Assembly (NCBI RefSeq): GCF_030546755.1
Contig: NZ_JAUOPE010000003.1
Location: forward strand, 1 to 64,000
Source: Colwellia sp. 1_MG-2023
GTDB lineage: Bacteria; Pseudomonadota; Gammaproteobacteria; Enterobacterales; Alteromonadaceae
Reading direction: 5' to 3'
Length of the DNA stretch: 64,000 nt
Shown in pieces: positions 29,144 to 37,753 of this stretch; positions within the stretch are counted from its first letter, which is position 1, and every line of letters begins with the position of its first letter. The notes below the pieces were generated by a model that had not been told where the DNA came from, ran no database searches, and worked only from the letters and a program-made list of their open reading frames with translations. The position numbers and the translations under genes are program-made.

Positions 29144-31654
29144 TTACTGAGAAGTAATTGTCATTTCAGCAATTATGTTCGCCTCAATATCTTCCTCAGT
29201 ATAACGTAATGGACGTAACTGAGGTTGGGCAGAATAGAGCTCTGATTGGTCAGTATTCTGTTCTTCACCGTAAGTATGAGACTGTGAATAACTGAGTAAA
29301 CCTTTAGCTACGGGGCCATCTTCTGTGAAGTTGACTACGCTCATCCAGCTACTTCCGTAAGCAATATGATAACCTTTTGCTAAATCACTTAATATCGACG
29401 TAGCATCTTGAGCGGGGTAAATATGGCGTGGCAGTAATGTACCATCGTTGCCCGTTCTAGTATTAAATACGTTAAATCCACCCTCAATATTGTGTGCACC
29501 AGCCCATGGTATTTTAACGCCTGACGCAGTGCCATCTGGCTTGCTACGTTCAACAAACTGAACATTTCCTAGGCTTTCATCTAGTGCGATCCCCGCCATT
29601 TCTACTTTCTGAATAGCTTGAGCAAATTGTGCTAAGGTTATTTCGTTATTGATTAAACCTGACGGAGTATGCAATGGGTTACTTGGATCGTACGGCGTTT
29701 CCCATTGTGGATTGGTACTAAATTGAAACGCAAATTCACGAAATAAGTGAGCGGCTACACTATTTATATTCATGGTTCCATCCCATAAAGCCAGTGCAGA
29801 ACAACCGTGGCTAATATCTATACCATTAACTAATTCAGTCCCTTGTGCGCTACAAGCACTTAATAGATCATTATGAATTGCTTCACCGAGGTAATTACGA
29901 TTTCCCATTAAGGCATGTTCAACTTCAGCAATTGAAAACAAATTATCAGCACCTGCTTCATCATTTAACAATGTATGTGCCATACGAGAGCGTAAAGATT
30001 GCTGATTATCAACCTTGCCATAGAGCGGTGAAACACCGGTAATTGGGTTTTCAGCATTAGTTAGCCAGAAACTGTCGTTCGAGTTTTGAACATAATCGGT
30101 GCCAGCATATTTTGGTGCTTTTTCATAAGGTACAGCATTATCATAAATAAATGCTGAAAGGTGGCCTGGTAAAATAGTAAAACCAGCCGCTTGTTTTGCA
30201 CCAATTAATAATGGGTTTGTTGTAAGGTTCGTAATAGCAACATCAGATAAATTTGGTACGGTAGAATCATCAATATAGAATACATCCCCATTTTTATCGG
30301 CTGACATCGTATTGTTGAAGATTACCCCATCGTAATCTTTAAATGCTTGTTTAAACTCATCAATATTATTGGCTAAATTCATTGCTAACCAATGATCAAC
30401 AATATCAAGGTTTTCTGTATTCGCATCTTTAATCGCATATGCCCCCGTTGATGTCCATTCGAAATTGCCAGGAACAACAATCATAGGGCCTTGTAATGTC
30501 GAGTAACTTTTCTTAGCAAGCTTGATGGTGACACCTGGAGCTACGGCGACATCAATCATTATTTCTTTACTTTCTATCGGGCGAGCTACCCCATCAACTG
30601 ACTGATTCAACGAACCTAGTACACTGTTATCTATTGCTAATTGATAGACAACAAAATGCTCAGCGGTAGAAAAAGTATGCGTCCACGCAACATTCTCATT
30701 AAAACCAATGTTAACAACGCCAGGCATTCCCATGAGAGAGCCACCCATAACATTTAAATGTCCTGGAATCGTGGTGTGAAATTGCCAGAAGCGTAAATTA
30801 CCCGTATGTGGGAAATGAGGATTAGCTAAAACCATGCCCATGCCATTTTCTGTTTTGTCTTTTCCTAAGCCCCAGCCATTTGACCCTAAGTCATTTGGAT
30901 TTTTTTCAGGGAGTGGAATTTTAGGCTGCATTTTTAGCTGAGTTGCTTGGTTAGTCGCCACAGAATAAGGTAAAAAACTTTCGCCAGGAGGAGCGGCTAA
31001 AAACATGGCGCCAAGGAAATTTGATGCGCCAGGTAGTAATGCCACACCTAATGAGTAGGTAAGCATGTCTACATCCGTAATTGGTTGCACCCAAGGTTGG
31101 CCGGCACATGCAGGATCTATATTCGCAGAGCCGGTATCGGCTAAATATTTATTATACCCTTGTGCATAACCTGAAAGTAATGCTTGGCTATTCGTTGACA
31201 TAAAGTGAATGTTTTTCTCGGCTTGCTCACGAATTTCTAAGGTGAGATAGCCAAAATCATTGATTAAATGTTCGGAATCGCCAGAACCTGGCGTTAAATC
31301 TGGACCATAATACTTTGCACGTTGAGAGTTATATTTAAGAATTTGATCGGCGAGGACACAAATATTGTCTTTGGCAAAAGCGTAGCCTACCCCGTAAGAC
31401 ATGCTTTCAAGATTATCCGCAGTAACATGAGGTACCCCATAATCTGTCCATCGAATATTGGCACTTAGAATACCATCACTATCAAATGCTGGCACAGGTA
31501 CAGCTTGTGCGGGAGGTGTTGTTGGCTCAGTTGGTTGAGCTGGCTCGAAGGTTGAGGTGTTATTATATTTGTAATCTCCGCCACAGGCAGCAAGTAAGCA
31601 GGAGAGGCTTAAAACCGTCATAGGTTTGATGAGTTGCTTTAATGATTCTTTCAA
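29144..31654 (-). CDS. Penicillin amidase-family acylase lipoprotein
   Basis: Ntn-hydrolase of the S45 family, 836 residues, made as a precursor that self-cleaves to expose its N-terminal nucleophile. The signal peptide ends in lipobox LAAC with C24 lipidated. A Pro/Thr-rich linker (about 36-55) precedes the alpha chain. The cleavage and nucleophile site is LGSNGWGLG with S258, followed by MVLANPHFPHTG of the beta chain. Family members cleave amide-linked acyl groups, including beta-lactams, aculeacin-type lipopeptides and acyl-homoserine lactones; the substrate here is open. It lies alone, with its own terminator. Confidence 0.88.
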   Translation of the reverse strand: MKESLKQLIKPMTVLSLSCLLAACGGDYKYNNTSTFEPAQPTEPTTPPAQAVPVPAFDSDGILSANIRWTDYGVPHVTADNLESMSYGVGYAFAKDNICVLADQILKYNSQRAKYYGPDLTPGSGDSEHLINDFGYLTLEIREQAEKNIHFMSTNSQALLSGYAQGYNKYLADTGSANIDPACAGQPWVQPITDVDMLTYSLGVALLPGASNFLGAMFLAAPPGESFLPYSVATNQATQLKMQPKIPLPEKNPNDLGSNGWGLGKDKTENGMGMVLANPHFPHTGNLRFWQFHTTIPGHLNVMGGSLMGMPGVVNIGFNENVAWTHTFSTAEHFVVYQLAIDNSVLGSLNQSVDGVARPIESKEIMIDVAVAPGVTIKLAKKSYSTLQGPMIVVPGNFEWTSTGAYAIKDANTENLDIVDHWLAMNLANNIDEFKQAFKDYDGVIFNNTMSADKNGDVFYIDDSTVPNLSDVAITNLTTNPLLIGAKQAAGFTILPGHLSAFIYDNAVPYEKAPKYAGTDYVQNSNDSFWLTNAENPITGVSPLYGKVDNQQSLRSRMAHTLLNDEAGADNLFSIAEVEHALMGNRNYLGEAIHNDLLSACSAQGTELVNGIDISHGCSALALWDGTMNINSVAAHLFREFAFQFSTNPQWETPYDPSNPLHTPSGLINNEITLAQFAQAIQKVEMAGIALDESLGNVQFVERSKPDGTASGVKIPWAGAHNIEGGFNVFNTRTGNDGTLLPRHIYPAQDATSILSDLAKGYHIAYGSSWMSVVNFTEDGPVAKGLLSYSQSHTYGEEQNTDQSELYSAQPQLRPLRYTEEDIEANIIAEMTITSQ

Positions 31655-31924
31655 AATTTATTCCCCAATTAACTAATTATTATATTTTATAGTGCACTAT
31701 CTTATTACTGGTAGATGCTCTTACCAGTTGTAACACAATATTGTATATTTGTATAATTTCATGAATGCAATGACACATTAACAAGAACGAAAAATTGATA
31801 GTTATATTAACAATTATTTACTGTAGCACTTTTGCTGAATATTGCAGGGTATGCTTTCGTTTTGACTAAGTATGGGGGCTTGCGTGTGTTGGTTTTATTT
31901 AGATGACACTGCGTTTGCGATGAT

Positions 31925-31950
31925 CAGTGGAGTAAGGAATTACTCCACTG
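31925..31950 (-). other. Perfect hairpin overlapping the DUF2489 stop codon
   Basis: CAGTGGAGTAA and TTACTCCACTG form an 11-bp perfect stem with a GGAA loop (TTCC on the other strand). The gene's stop codon is inside one arm. No T run follows, so it could be a 3'-end stabiliser or a rho-independent signal of weak type. Confidence 0.5.
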
Positions 31951-32440
31951 TTTGCATGAGTTCGTTTATTCTTTCGTTAGCGTATTGATGCAAGTTGTTA
32001 ACATCTTCTTTTACGCCGTCTGTTAATTTTGCTTCTACTTTTATTCGTTCTAAGTCCAGCTTCATGCGCTCACGTTTTGCTAGTTTTTTGCGTGCTTCCA
32101 AAATTGGCATATGTTTGATTGCTTGATAAAGCTCAAAAATTGCCGGGAATTGCTGAGGATGATTTTCACTAGTTTTCAGTGATTCTAGCAGTACTGACAA
32201 TCGCCAACAGCCTTCCGAAATGTCACATTGCTCTTCTTTCATTGCTCTGACGATAATAACAATACTGTCGAGGATTTTTTTATCATGTTGATTAAGCGCC
32301 TGCTGACGTTCTTGCTCTGCTTGCGCTTGTTGGGACGTTTGTACTTTTAATTGATTTAAGAGTTTGATCGCGTAAAACGCCAAAGATGCAACAATAATCA
32401 CAGCGATAACGATTAAGTAACTCCAAGGATTTTCTAACAT
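31940..32440 (-). CDS. DUF2489 membrane-anchored protein
   Basis: A 166-residue protein with one N-terminal membrane helix (about 8-26), then a cytoplasmic, highly charged helical domain. It matches DUF2489, recognised from the CDISEGCWRLSVLLESL segment and its position next to yihI. Function is unknown. It starts 9 bases after the yihI stop, so the two are co-transcribed. The C-terminal half, with ARKKLAKRERMKLDLERIK, is predicted coiled coil. Confidence 0.85.
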   Translation of the reverse strand: MLENPWSYLIVIAVIIVASLAFYAIKLLNQLKVQTSQQAQAEQERQQALNQHDKKILDSIVIIVRAMKEEQCDISEGCWRLSVLLESLKTSENHPQQFPAIFELYQAIKHMPILEARKKLAKRERMKLDLERIKVEAKLTDGVKEDVNNLHQYANERINELMQTVE

Positions 32441-32449
32441 GGAAATATC

Positions 32450-33025
32450 CTACTCGAAGTCTGAAAATTTATTGTTGTCTAACTTATCCCATAAGGCGTC
32501 TTCATCAACTTCAGACTGAGGTTGCTCTGATGTTTCCATATCATCATCGTCGTCAGTTAAGCCTAATTTTTCTCTTAATGTGCTGTGACGATCCATTGTT
32601 AAATTAAAGTAGTCAATTTCTTCTTCGCTAAGCGTAATATCTTCATCTTGTTTTTGTAAAATTTGTTGAATACGAGGATCCGCTTCAATTTCGTATAACT
32701 CTTCTTCATAAGCTTGCTGATTATCGATCATTCTAATAGCGGCAATCGGCGACGATTTAACTTTTTTCGGCGTAGATTGCTTTTCCGCTGGGGTTGTTTT
32801 CGTTAGAACAATAGGCGTTTTATTGCCAATTCTAGGATCTTTATTTGTACTTGAAGTAATATTTTTATTTTGTTTAATTTGTGCTTCTTGTTGACGGTTA
32901 CCTGGTGCTTTACCGTGCTTTTTCTTTACTCTTTTATTGCTCACCTCAATAGTTTTTTTTCTATCTTCTTTGTTGGCGCTAATTGGAGCAATACCAGGCT
33001 TTCTTGATTTTTTCTTACGTGACAT
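32450..33025 (-). CDS. yihI: Der GTPase-activating protein YihI
   Basis: A 191-residue regulator that stimulates GTP hydrolysis by Der (EngA), the GTPase needed for 50S ribosome assembly. The basic N-terminus (MSRKKKSRKPG) and the KHGKAPGNR and KDPRIGNKTPI segments match YihI; the acidic C-terminal half (DDDDDMETSE and following) is also typical. I start at the ATG at 33025, as in homologues, rather than 33052. It is the first gene of the yihI-DUF2489 unit. A Csr-type RNA lies immediately upstream, as csrC does in E. coli. Confidence 0.93.
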   Translation of the reverse strand: MSRKKKSRKPGIAPISANKEDRKKTIEVSNKRVKKKHGKAPGNRQQEAQIKQNKNITSSTNKDPRIGNKTPIVLTKTTPAEKQSTPKKVKSSPIAAIRMIDNQQAYEEELYEIEADPRIQQILQKQDEDITLSEEEIDYFNLTMDRHSTLREKLGLTDDDDDMETSEQPQSEVDEDALWDKLDNNKFSDFE

Positions 33026-33128
33026 AATTTTTGAAGTTTGTTTATCGAGCAATAACGCTATTTTACGTTAGTTTGCTAAGAAAAGGTAAGTTCAGTGAAA
33101 AATATATATATATTTTATGATAGAAAAG

Positions 33129-33153
33129 AAAAAACGACGGCAAAGCCGTCGTT
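33129..33153 (-). terminator. Intrinsic terminator of the Csr-type RNA
   Basis: On the minus strand AACGACGGC-TTT-GCCGTCGTT is a perfect 9-bp stem followed by a T run. No protein gene ends here on this strand within 650 bases, so it terminates a non-coding transcript. Confidence 0.92.
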
Positions 33154-33470
33154 CAGGAGATTATAATTTTGACTTAACTTGCAAAATTTATAGTCCAATT
33201 CTTAAATGGTTATCCTAACCTATTAGCACAGTCCCTGTTATTTTTAGCAATTATTACAATGTTCCAGTATTGTTATTTAGCTTCCATATTTATTTGTTTT
33301 TCTTGGTCATCCTAACACTTTTTTGGGCTATCCTTACTGTCCCCCTGGACAATTAAATAAACGATCTTCCTGATTTTAGGCAATCATCCTTATTCGAATT
33401 TAACATATTCTTTGAATATATATCACTGTCCTTGCGACATCATCCTTTTTATTATTGCTACTTTGTAGCT
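33129..33470 (-). ncRNA. CsrB/CsrC-type CsrA-sequestering RNA
   Basis: A minus-strand region of about 340 nt without a reading frame carries 12 GGA triplets between 33445 and 33194, where roughly two to three would be expected by chance at this composition. Contexts are AAGGATGA, AAGGACAG, CAGGAAGA, TAAGGATA, TTAGGATGA and similar, the CsrA/RsmA target type. Several GGA sit in hairpin loops: GGTTA-GGA-TAACC (33209-33221), GTTA-GGA-TGAC and ATC-AGGAA-GAT. A 5' hairpin GCTAC-AAA-GTAGC (33469-33457) and a strong 3' terminator bound it. It lies directly upstream of yihI, the exact place of csrC in E. coli. Confidence 0.88.
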
Positions 33471-33476
33471 AGAAAT

Positions 33477-33504
33477 ACTTTACCTAAGTGAGAAAATGGA
33501 GCAA
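33477..33504 (-). promoter_or_regulatory. Possible promoter of the Csr-type RNA
   Basis: TTGCTC (33504-33499), 16 bases, TAAAGT (33482-33477). The start would fall at or next to the 5' hairpin at 33469. The match is moderate. A GacA/UvrY-type half site TGTAAG lies further up at 33633-33628. Confidence 0.4.
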
Positions 33505-33778
33505 GTAATAAATAAATATTATTTTAAAAGGTATAGTTTTTTATGAACTATCTTTCTGTTTTATAAAGTTAAACTTGATTTAAATCATTTTAAAGATTTG
33601 AATGAATACATAAAAAATGGTCAATGTCTTACAAAAAAAATAGCCAATATCTTAGGTGTGATTTGTTTGAATATTGTACGAAAATATTCGTTGTAACGTG
33701 TTCATTAGCTTCCTTGTGGTTTTTAGTAACAATAATTGAAAGAGTTAACTTGATAAGAAAAGTAAGAATTCAGGATAT

Positions 33779-33804
33779 AAAAAAACCCATATCGACAATA
33801 TGGG
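33779..33804 (-). terminator. Intrinsic terminator of the VOC gene
   Basis: On the minus strand CCCATAT and ATATGGG form a 7-bp stem followed by a seven-T run, starting about 20 bases past the VOC stop. Confidence 0.88.
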
Positions 33805-33826
33805 CTTTCATAATAATGAGTATTGA

Positions 33827-34357
33827 TTAATCGTGCTCGTGTAACCAAGCAGCATGTTTAGGGGCACGTTTTGTGACGGCCCATTCGTCTATCATGGCAT
33901 GCGCAACTTCATTTAATTGTTTATATTGCTCTGGCGTACCAATATCAGCCGCTAGCTCTAAACGATGACCACTAGGATCGAAAAAATAAATAGACTTAAA
34001 TACACCATGGTGTACAGGCCCTAACACATCGACGCCCTTTTCAACCAAGGAATTTTTCGCAGCAATTAATGCGTCAACATCAGCAACCTTTAAGGCTAAA
34101 TGTTGCACCCAAGCAGGCGTGTTATGATCGCGATCCATATCATCAGAGTTTGGTAATTCAAAAAAAGCTAACACATTGCCCATACCTGCATCTAAAAAAA
34201 TATGCATGTAAGGATCTGGTGCTTTGGTTGATGGTACTTCATCTTCAGCGATGGCGAGAACTAAGTCCATGTTTAGCTTATCTTTATACCACTCAACCGT
34301 TTCTTTAGCGTCTTTACAACGATAAGCAACGTGATGCACTTTTTCAATGTTAATCAT
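33827..34357 (-). CDS. VOC-family (glyoxalase/dioxygenase fold) protein
   Basis: A 176-residue vicinal-oxygen-chelate protein with two beta-alpha-beta-beta-beta modules. Potential metal ligands are the His of VHHVAYRC at the start, the His of WVQHLALKV in the second module and the Glu of GHRLELAADIG at the end, matching a His-His-Glu metal triad. The extended C-terminus (KRAPKHAAWLHEHD) is unusual for glyoxalase I, so a dioxygenase or isomerase is possible; no substrate can be named. A cluster of repeated dyads precedes the gene, suggesting tight regulation. Confidence 0.82.
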   Translation of the reverse strand: MINIEKVHHVAYRCKDAKETVEWYKDKLNMDLVLAIAEDEVPSTKAPDPYMHIFLDAGMGNVLAFFELPNSDDMDRDHNTPAWVQHLALKVADVDALIAAKNSLVEKGVDVLGPVHHGVFKSIYFFDPSGHRLELAADIGTPEQYKQLNEVAHAMIDEWAVTKRAPKHAAWLHEHD

Positions 34358-34390
34358 TTTAGTATCTCTGCTGTGATTGTCATGTTTTGG

Positions 34391-34484
34391 CTAAGTGTAT
34401 AATAAAGTAACTTTTGTTACTAATTTACACTTAGCTCAACGGCAAACGATATAGACGATATTGTGCGTTAATATTTACACTTAG
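34391..34484. repeat. Nested dyads and CTAAGTGTA/TACACTTAG repeats before VOC gene
   Basis: CTAAGTGTA (34391-34399) and TACACTTAG (34426-34434) are inverted copies flanking an inner dyad AGTAAC-TTTT-GTTACT (34406-34421). TTTACACTTAG recurs at 34424 and 34474, exactly 50 bases apart, the second extended to ACACTTAGTGT. They lie 35-130 bases upstream of the VOC start and look like multiple operator sites. Confidence 0.55.
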
Positions 34485-34506
34485 TGTCAAGGTAGAATTG
34501 TCATCT

Positions 34507-36285
34507 TTAAATAATTACCTGCCATTTTTGACTAAGTGTTTTGTCTGTTTCAGTTAAAGTGACGCCAGTTAACGGTGAATCTGTAAACTGTAATTTGCTT
34601 GATAGTAACTGATCATCACGCAAATAATGGCAGTCTACTTCACTATTTTCAGGTAAATAATTCGCTAACTTTTGTAATGACTTCTCAGTAGCATGCATAT
34701 TATCGACAGCAATAATGACATCATTCACCGCTAAACCTGCCTGGGCAGCTGGTGAATTTTCAATCACTTGGCTGACCTTTAAACCAATAGGCTGCGGCTT
34801 ATATTGCGCGCCGATATAAGGTACATAGTCGGTAGTTGCAATGGTCTCAATTTTATTGAGTTCTTTGAATTTACTGGTGCTAAATGTAACGCCAACCTTG
34901 TTTAATAATTCAGATAATTCAACGCGCTTTGCAGTGTTCAGCAAGTTTTTAAAATCGTCGCTGATGTCTTCATTACACAAAATATTCACGATATTGATAA
35001 AATCTTCTTGCTGCGTGCCAACATTAGGGCGACCAAAATGTATCCATAACTCTTTCATTAAATTATCTAAACTGTATTGACCGGCCGACTTTTCACGTAT
35101 GGTTAAATCTAGCCATAGAGCTATTAAAGAGCCTTTTACGTAATAACTAACTATATTATTAACGGCGTCAGGCCCTTGTTGGTAAAACTTGGTCCAGGTA
35201 TAAAAACTTGATTGGGTGACACTTTGTTTAAGCTCGCCTTTACCACGAAATACACGTGTTGCAGCTTTACTTAATATCGCTAAATAGGCTTCAAAAGTAA
35301 TGATCCCCGCACGAAATAGTGAAAAATCATCATAATAAGAAGTAATACCTTCATACGCCCATAACTGTTCAGTGTAAGACTCTTTATCTAGTTGATAAGG
35401 AATAAAAGCTTTAGGCTTAATGCGACAAACATTCCAAGCATGAAAATATTCATGAGAACATAATGATAAAAAGGCTTGGTAGTCTTCTGATAGCTCATTT
35501 GGCTGATTAGGATTTGGCAGGTCAAAACGACTCGCTTGCAAAATGGTGGAGTTTTTATGTTCAAGGCCGCCAAAACCATCGGCTAATAAATGGGTAATAA
35601 ACCAATATTCTTTAAAAGGAGCTTCACCAAATAAGTTAATGTGGTGTTGACAAAGTTTACTAACATCGGCCGAAATTCGTGCACGGTCACCATAATGTTT
35701 ACTGGTAAAAACCATATGGTGAATCACGCCTTCCACTTCAAATTCAAAACTGTCAAAGTCACCAATGGCAACTGGACAGTCGATAAGATGTGCATAATCA
35801 TCACTATGATATTCGCCAAAGGCATATTTAGGGGTGTTCTTGCCGCGAGTTAACCCCGTAGCTACACGCCAATGAGTTTGATCAACTGGCGCAGATATTT
35901 CTACAGAGCACGCATGGTCTTTGAGCTCTTCAATGGCTAAAAACGTTGAACTACCATTGAAAAAACCACGCTGGTTATCTAAATAGGCCGTTCTCACAGA
36001 TAAATCGAAAGCAAACACTTGATAATGAATATTGATTTGCTTGTTTGTTGCGGTTACTTGCCAAGTTTGTTTGTCGATGGCTTGTAGCTCAAGTTGATCA
36101 TTGTGTTCATCTGTTGCTGTGATAGTAATAATGTTCTTCGCAAAATCACGGATCATATAGCTACCGGGTAACCATGCCGGAAGTGAAAGTGTATAGGTTT
36201 TATCTGACTCACTTTGAAAGTGAATACTTACATCAAACAAGTGACTATTGAGATTTGAAGGAGAAATTTTATATTGAACGGTCAT
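34507..36285 (-). CDS. M61-family glycyl aminopeptidase-like metallopeptidase
   Basis: Cytoplasmic zinc peptidase of 592 residues. The M61 N-terminal beta domain is followed by the catalytic domain with HEYFHAWNVCRIKP (H278-H282) and ends in a PDZ domain around residues 490-575 (NSPAAQAGLAVNDVIIAVD). Relatives are glycyl aminopeptidases. No signal peptide is visible. I start at the ATG at 36285 (MTVQYKIS), where homologues begin; a further ATG at 36309 has no better ribosome binding site. It lies between the VOC gene and purU on the same strand. Confidence 0.9.
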   Translation of the reverse strand: MTVQYKISPSNLNSHLFDVSIHFQSESDKTYTLSLPAWLPGSYMIRDFAKNIITITATDEHNDQLELQAIDKQTWQVTATNKQINIHYQVFAFDLSVRTAYLDNQRGFFNGSSTFLAIEELKDHACSVEISAPVDQTHWRVATGLTRGKNTPKYAFGEYHSDDYAHLIDCPVAIGDFDSFEFEVEGVIHHMVFTSKHYGDRARISADVSKLCQHHINLFGEAPFKEYWFITHLLADGFGGLEHKNSTILQASRFDLPNPNQPNELSEDYQAFLSLCSHEYFHAWNVCRIKPKAFIPYQLDKESYTEQLWAYEGITSYYDDFSLFRAGIITFEAYLAILSKAATRVFRGKGELKQSVTQSSFYTWTKFYQQGPDAVNNIVSYYVKGSLIALWLDLTIREKSAGQYSLDNLMKELWIHFGRPNVGTQQEDFINIVNILCNEDISDDFKNLLNTAKRVELSELLNKVGVTFSTSKFKELNKIETIATTDYVPYIGAQYKPQPIGLKVSQVIENSPAAQAGLAVNDVIIAVDNMHATEKSLQKLANYLPENSEVDCHYLRDDQLLSSKLQFTDSPLTGVTLTETDKTLSQKWQVII

Positions 36286-36382
36286 AATGGCTGAACTCTC
36301 ATTGTACATTAGGGCTTTTATACCCTAATGCCAGGTAAATTCATAACGCCAAAATGAGAAAACCTAAAATTATTTTAACGCC

Positions 36383-37243
36383 CTAAGTTAGAATAATCGT
36401 TTTATCGCCATTTAAACAAATTCGTTGTTCAGCGTGCATTTTCACGGCATGACACAAGGCAACTGCTTCTAAATCATGTCCTAAATGTACCATTTGCTCG
36501 ATAGTAAATGCGTGGTTAATAGGTTTGACTTCTTGCACAATAATAGGCCCTTCATCAAGATCAGCCGTAACATAATGAGCGGTAGCACCAATGACTTTTA
36601 CGCCACGTTTATGTGCTTGATGATAAGGACGTGCCCCTTTAAAACTGGGTAAAAAGGAGTGATGAATATTAATGGCATGACCGCGTAACTTATCACACAT
36701 ATCATCTGAGAGTATTTGCATATAGCGCGCTAATACCAGTAAGTCTGCTTGCGTTTCTTCAATGATGGCCAGCATTTGTGCTTCTTGTTGCGCTTTTTGT
36801 CCTTGTTTCATTGGTAAATAATGAAAAGGAATATCATGCCAATCAACGAGTGGCTGACAATCACGATGATTTGAAACTACAGCAACAATATTTACCGGCA
36901 AAACATTGGCTTTCCATTTCGTTAATAGTGACACTAAGCAATGGTCATCTTTTGAAACGGCAATAACAATATTCGGTACATCTTCAACATTGCGTAATTG
37001 GTATTGCATATTTAATGGCGTTGCTAGCTCTTCAATACCGCGACTAAACTCTGTCATTGGCACTGTCATGTTGCGATCATCAAAGGCGATACGTGAAAAA
37101 AAAGTATCGGTATCTGGATCACTGTACTGTGCCGTTTCAGTAATAAAGGCGCCATGCTCAAATAAGTTTTGTGCTACTTTTGCTAATACCCCTGAGGTAT
37201 CGGGGCATTGCCAAGTTAATATGTAATGATTGATTTCACTCAT
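36383..37243 (-). CDS. purU: Formyltetrahydrofolate deformylase
   Basis: A 286-residue hydrolase releasing formate from 10-formyltetrahydrofolate, supplying formate for PurT-dependent purine synthesis and balancing one-carbon units. An N-terminal ACT regulatory domain (about 5-80) precedes the formyltransferase fold with INIHHSFLPSFKGARPYHQA and ATAHYVTADLDEGPII, which contain the catalytic Asn-His-Asp region. Length is standard. It appears to be its own unit. Confidence 0.96.
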   Translation of the reverse strand: MSEINHYILTWQCPDTSGVLAKVAQNLFEHGAFITETAQYSDPDTDTFFSRIAFDDRNMTVPMTEFSRGIEELATPLNMQYQLRNVEDVPNIVIAVSKDDHCLVSLLTKWKANVLPVNIVAVVSNHRDCQPLVDWHDIPFHYLPMKQGQKAQQEAQMLAIIEETQADLLVLARYMQILSDDMCDKLRGHAINIHHSFLPSFKGARPYHQAHKRGVKVIGATAHYVTADLDEGPIIVQEVKPINHAFTIEQMVHLGHDLEAVALCHAVKMHAEQRICLNGDKTIILT

Positions 37244-37366
37244 GTGAAGTTAAATTTTTAGGGATGATGAAAAGAGTTTGCCAGTTTTAAAGGGATTAAC
37301 AATCAAATTTATCATTTTAATTAGAAAACTAATGAATAAGCATATTCATTTTTTACCAAGGTAAGG

Positions 37367-37597
37367 TTACTTGCTTTGGAGCTTTTGCTTATTTTTGATA
37401 TAAAAAGCTTCTACTTTTTCTCTCGCCCAAGGCGTTTTTCTTAGAAAAGTTAATGATGACTTAATGCTTGGATCATGAGTAAAGCATTTGATCTTAATTT
37501 CTTTACCTAAAGTATCAAAGCCAAAATATTCAACTAACTCAGTGACTAATACTTTTAAAGTAATGCCATGTAACGGGTTATAAGGCTGATTATTCAA
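37367..37597 (-). CDS. VF530-family DNA-binding protein
   Basis: A 76-residue basic protein of the VF530 (DUF2132) family: N-terminal [20 protein letters not shown], the middle INCF-type [27 protein letters not shown] and a Lys-rich end. The family has a known helical fold and was proposed to bind DNA. It is often near stress or regulatory genes, but the specific role is unknown. It lies alone between purU and a divergent chemoreceptor gene. Confidence 0.9.
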   Translation of the reverse strand: MNNQPYNPLHGITLKVLVTELVEYFGFDTLGKEIKIKCFTHDPSIKSSLTFLRKTPWAREKVEAFYIKNKQKLQSK

Positions 37598-37753
37598 ATT
37601 TTTTGCTCATTCTAGTACTTGAAAATATATTTTATCAGTTAAGAGTTGTTAATACTTTACAAAAATTCATCCATGAAATTTCTACCGATTATTGGAACTT
37701 AACAATGGCGATGATATGGTAGAAGTTGATTAATAATAATAAGTGAGTTGTGA

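Noticed and set aside
33628-33633. TGTAAG as a GacA/UvrY box for the Csr-type RNA
   Set aside because: Only one half site; the CTTACA partner six bases on is missing, so it is not called as a site.
33624-33830. 68-codon plus-strand frame between the Csr-type RNA and the VOC gene
   Set aside because: No good ribosome binding site, runs through the VOC terminator, and has no recognisable family pattern.
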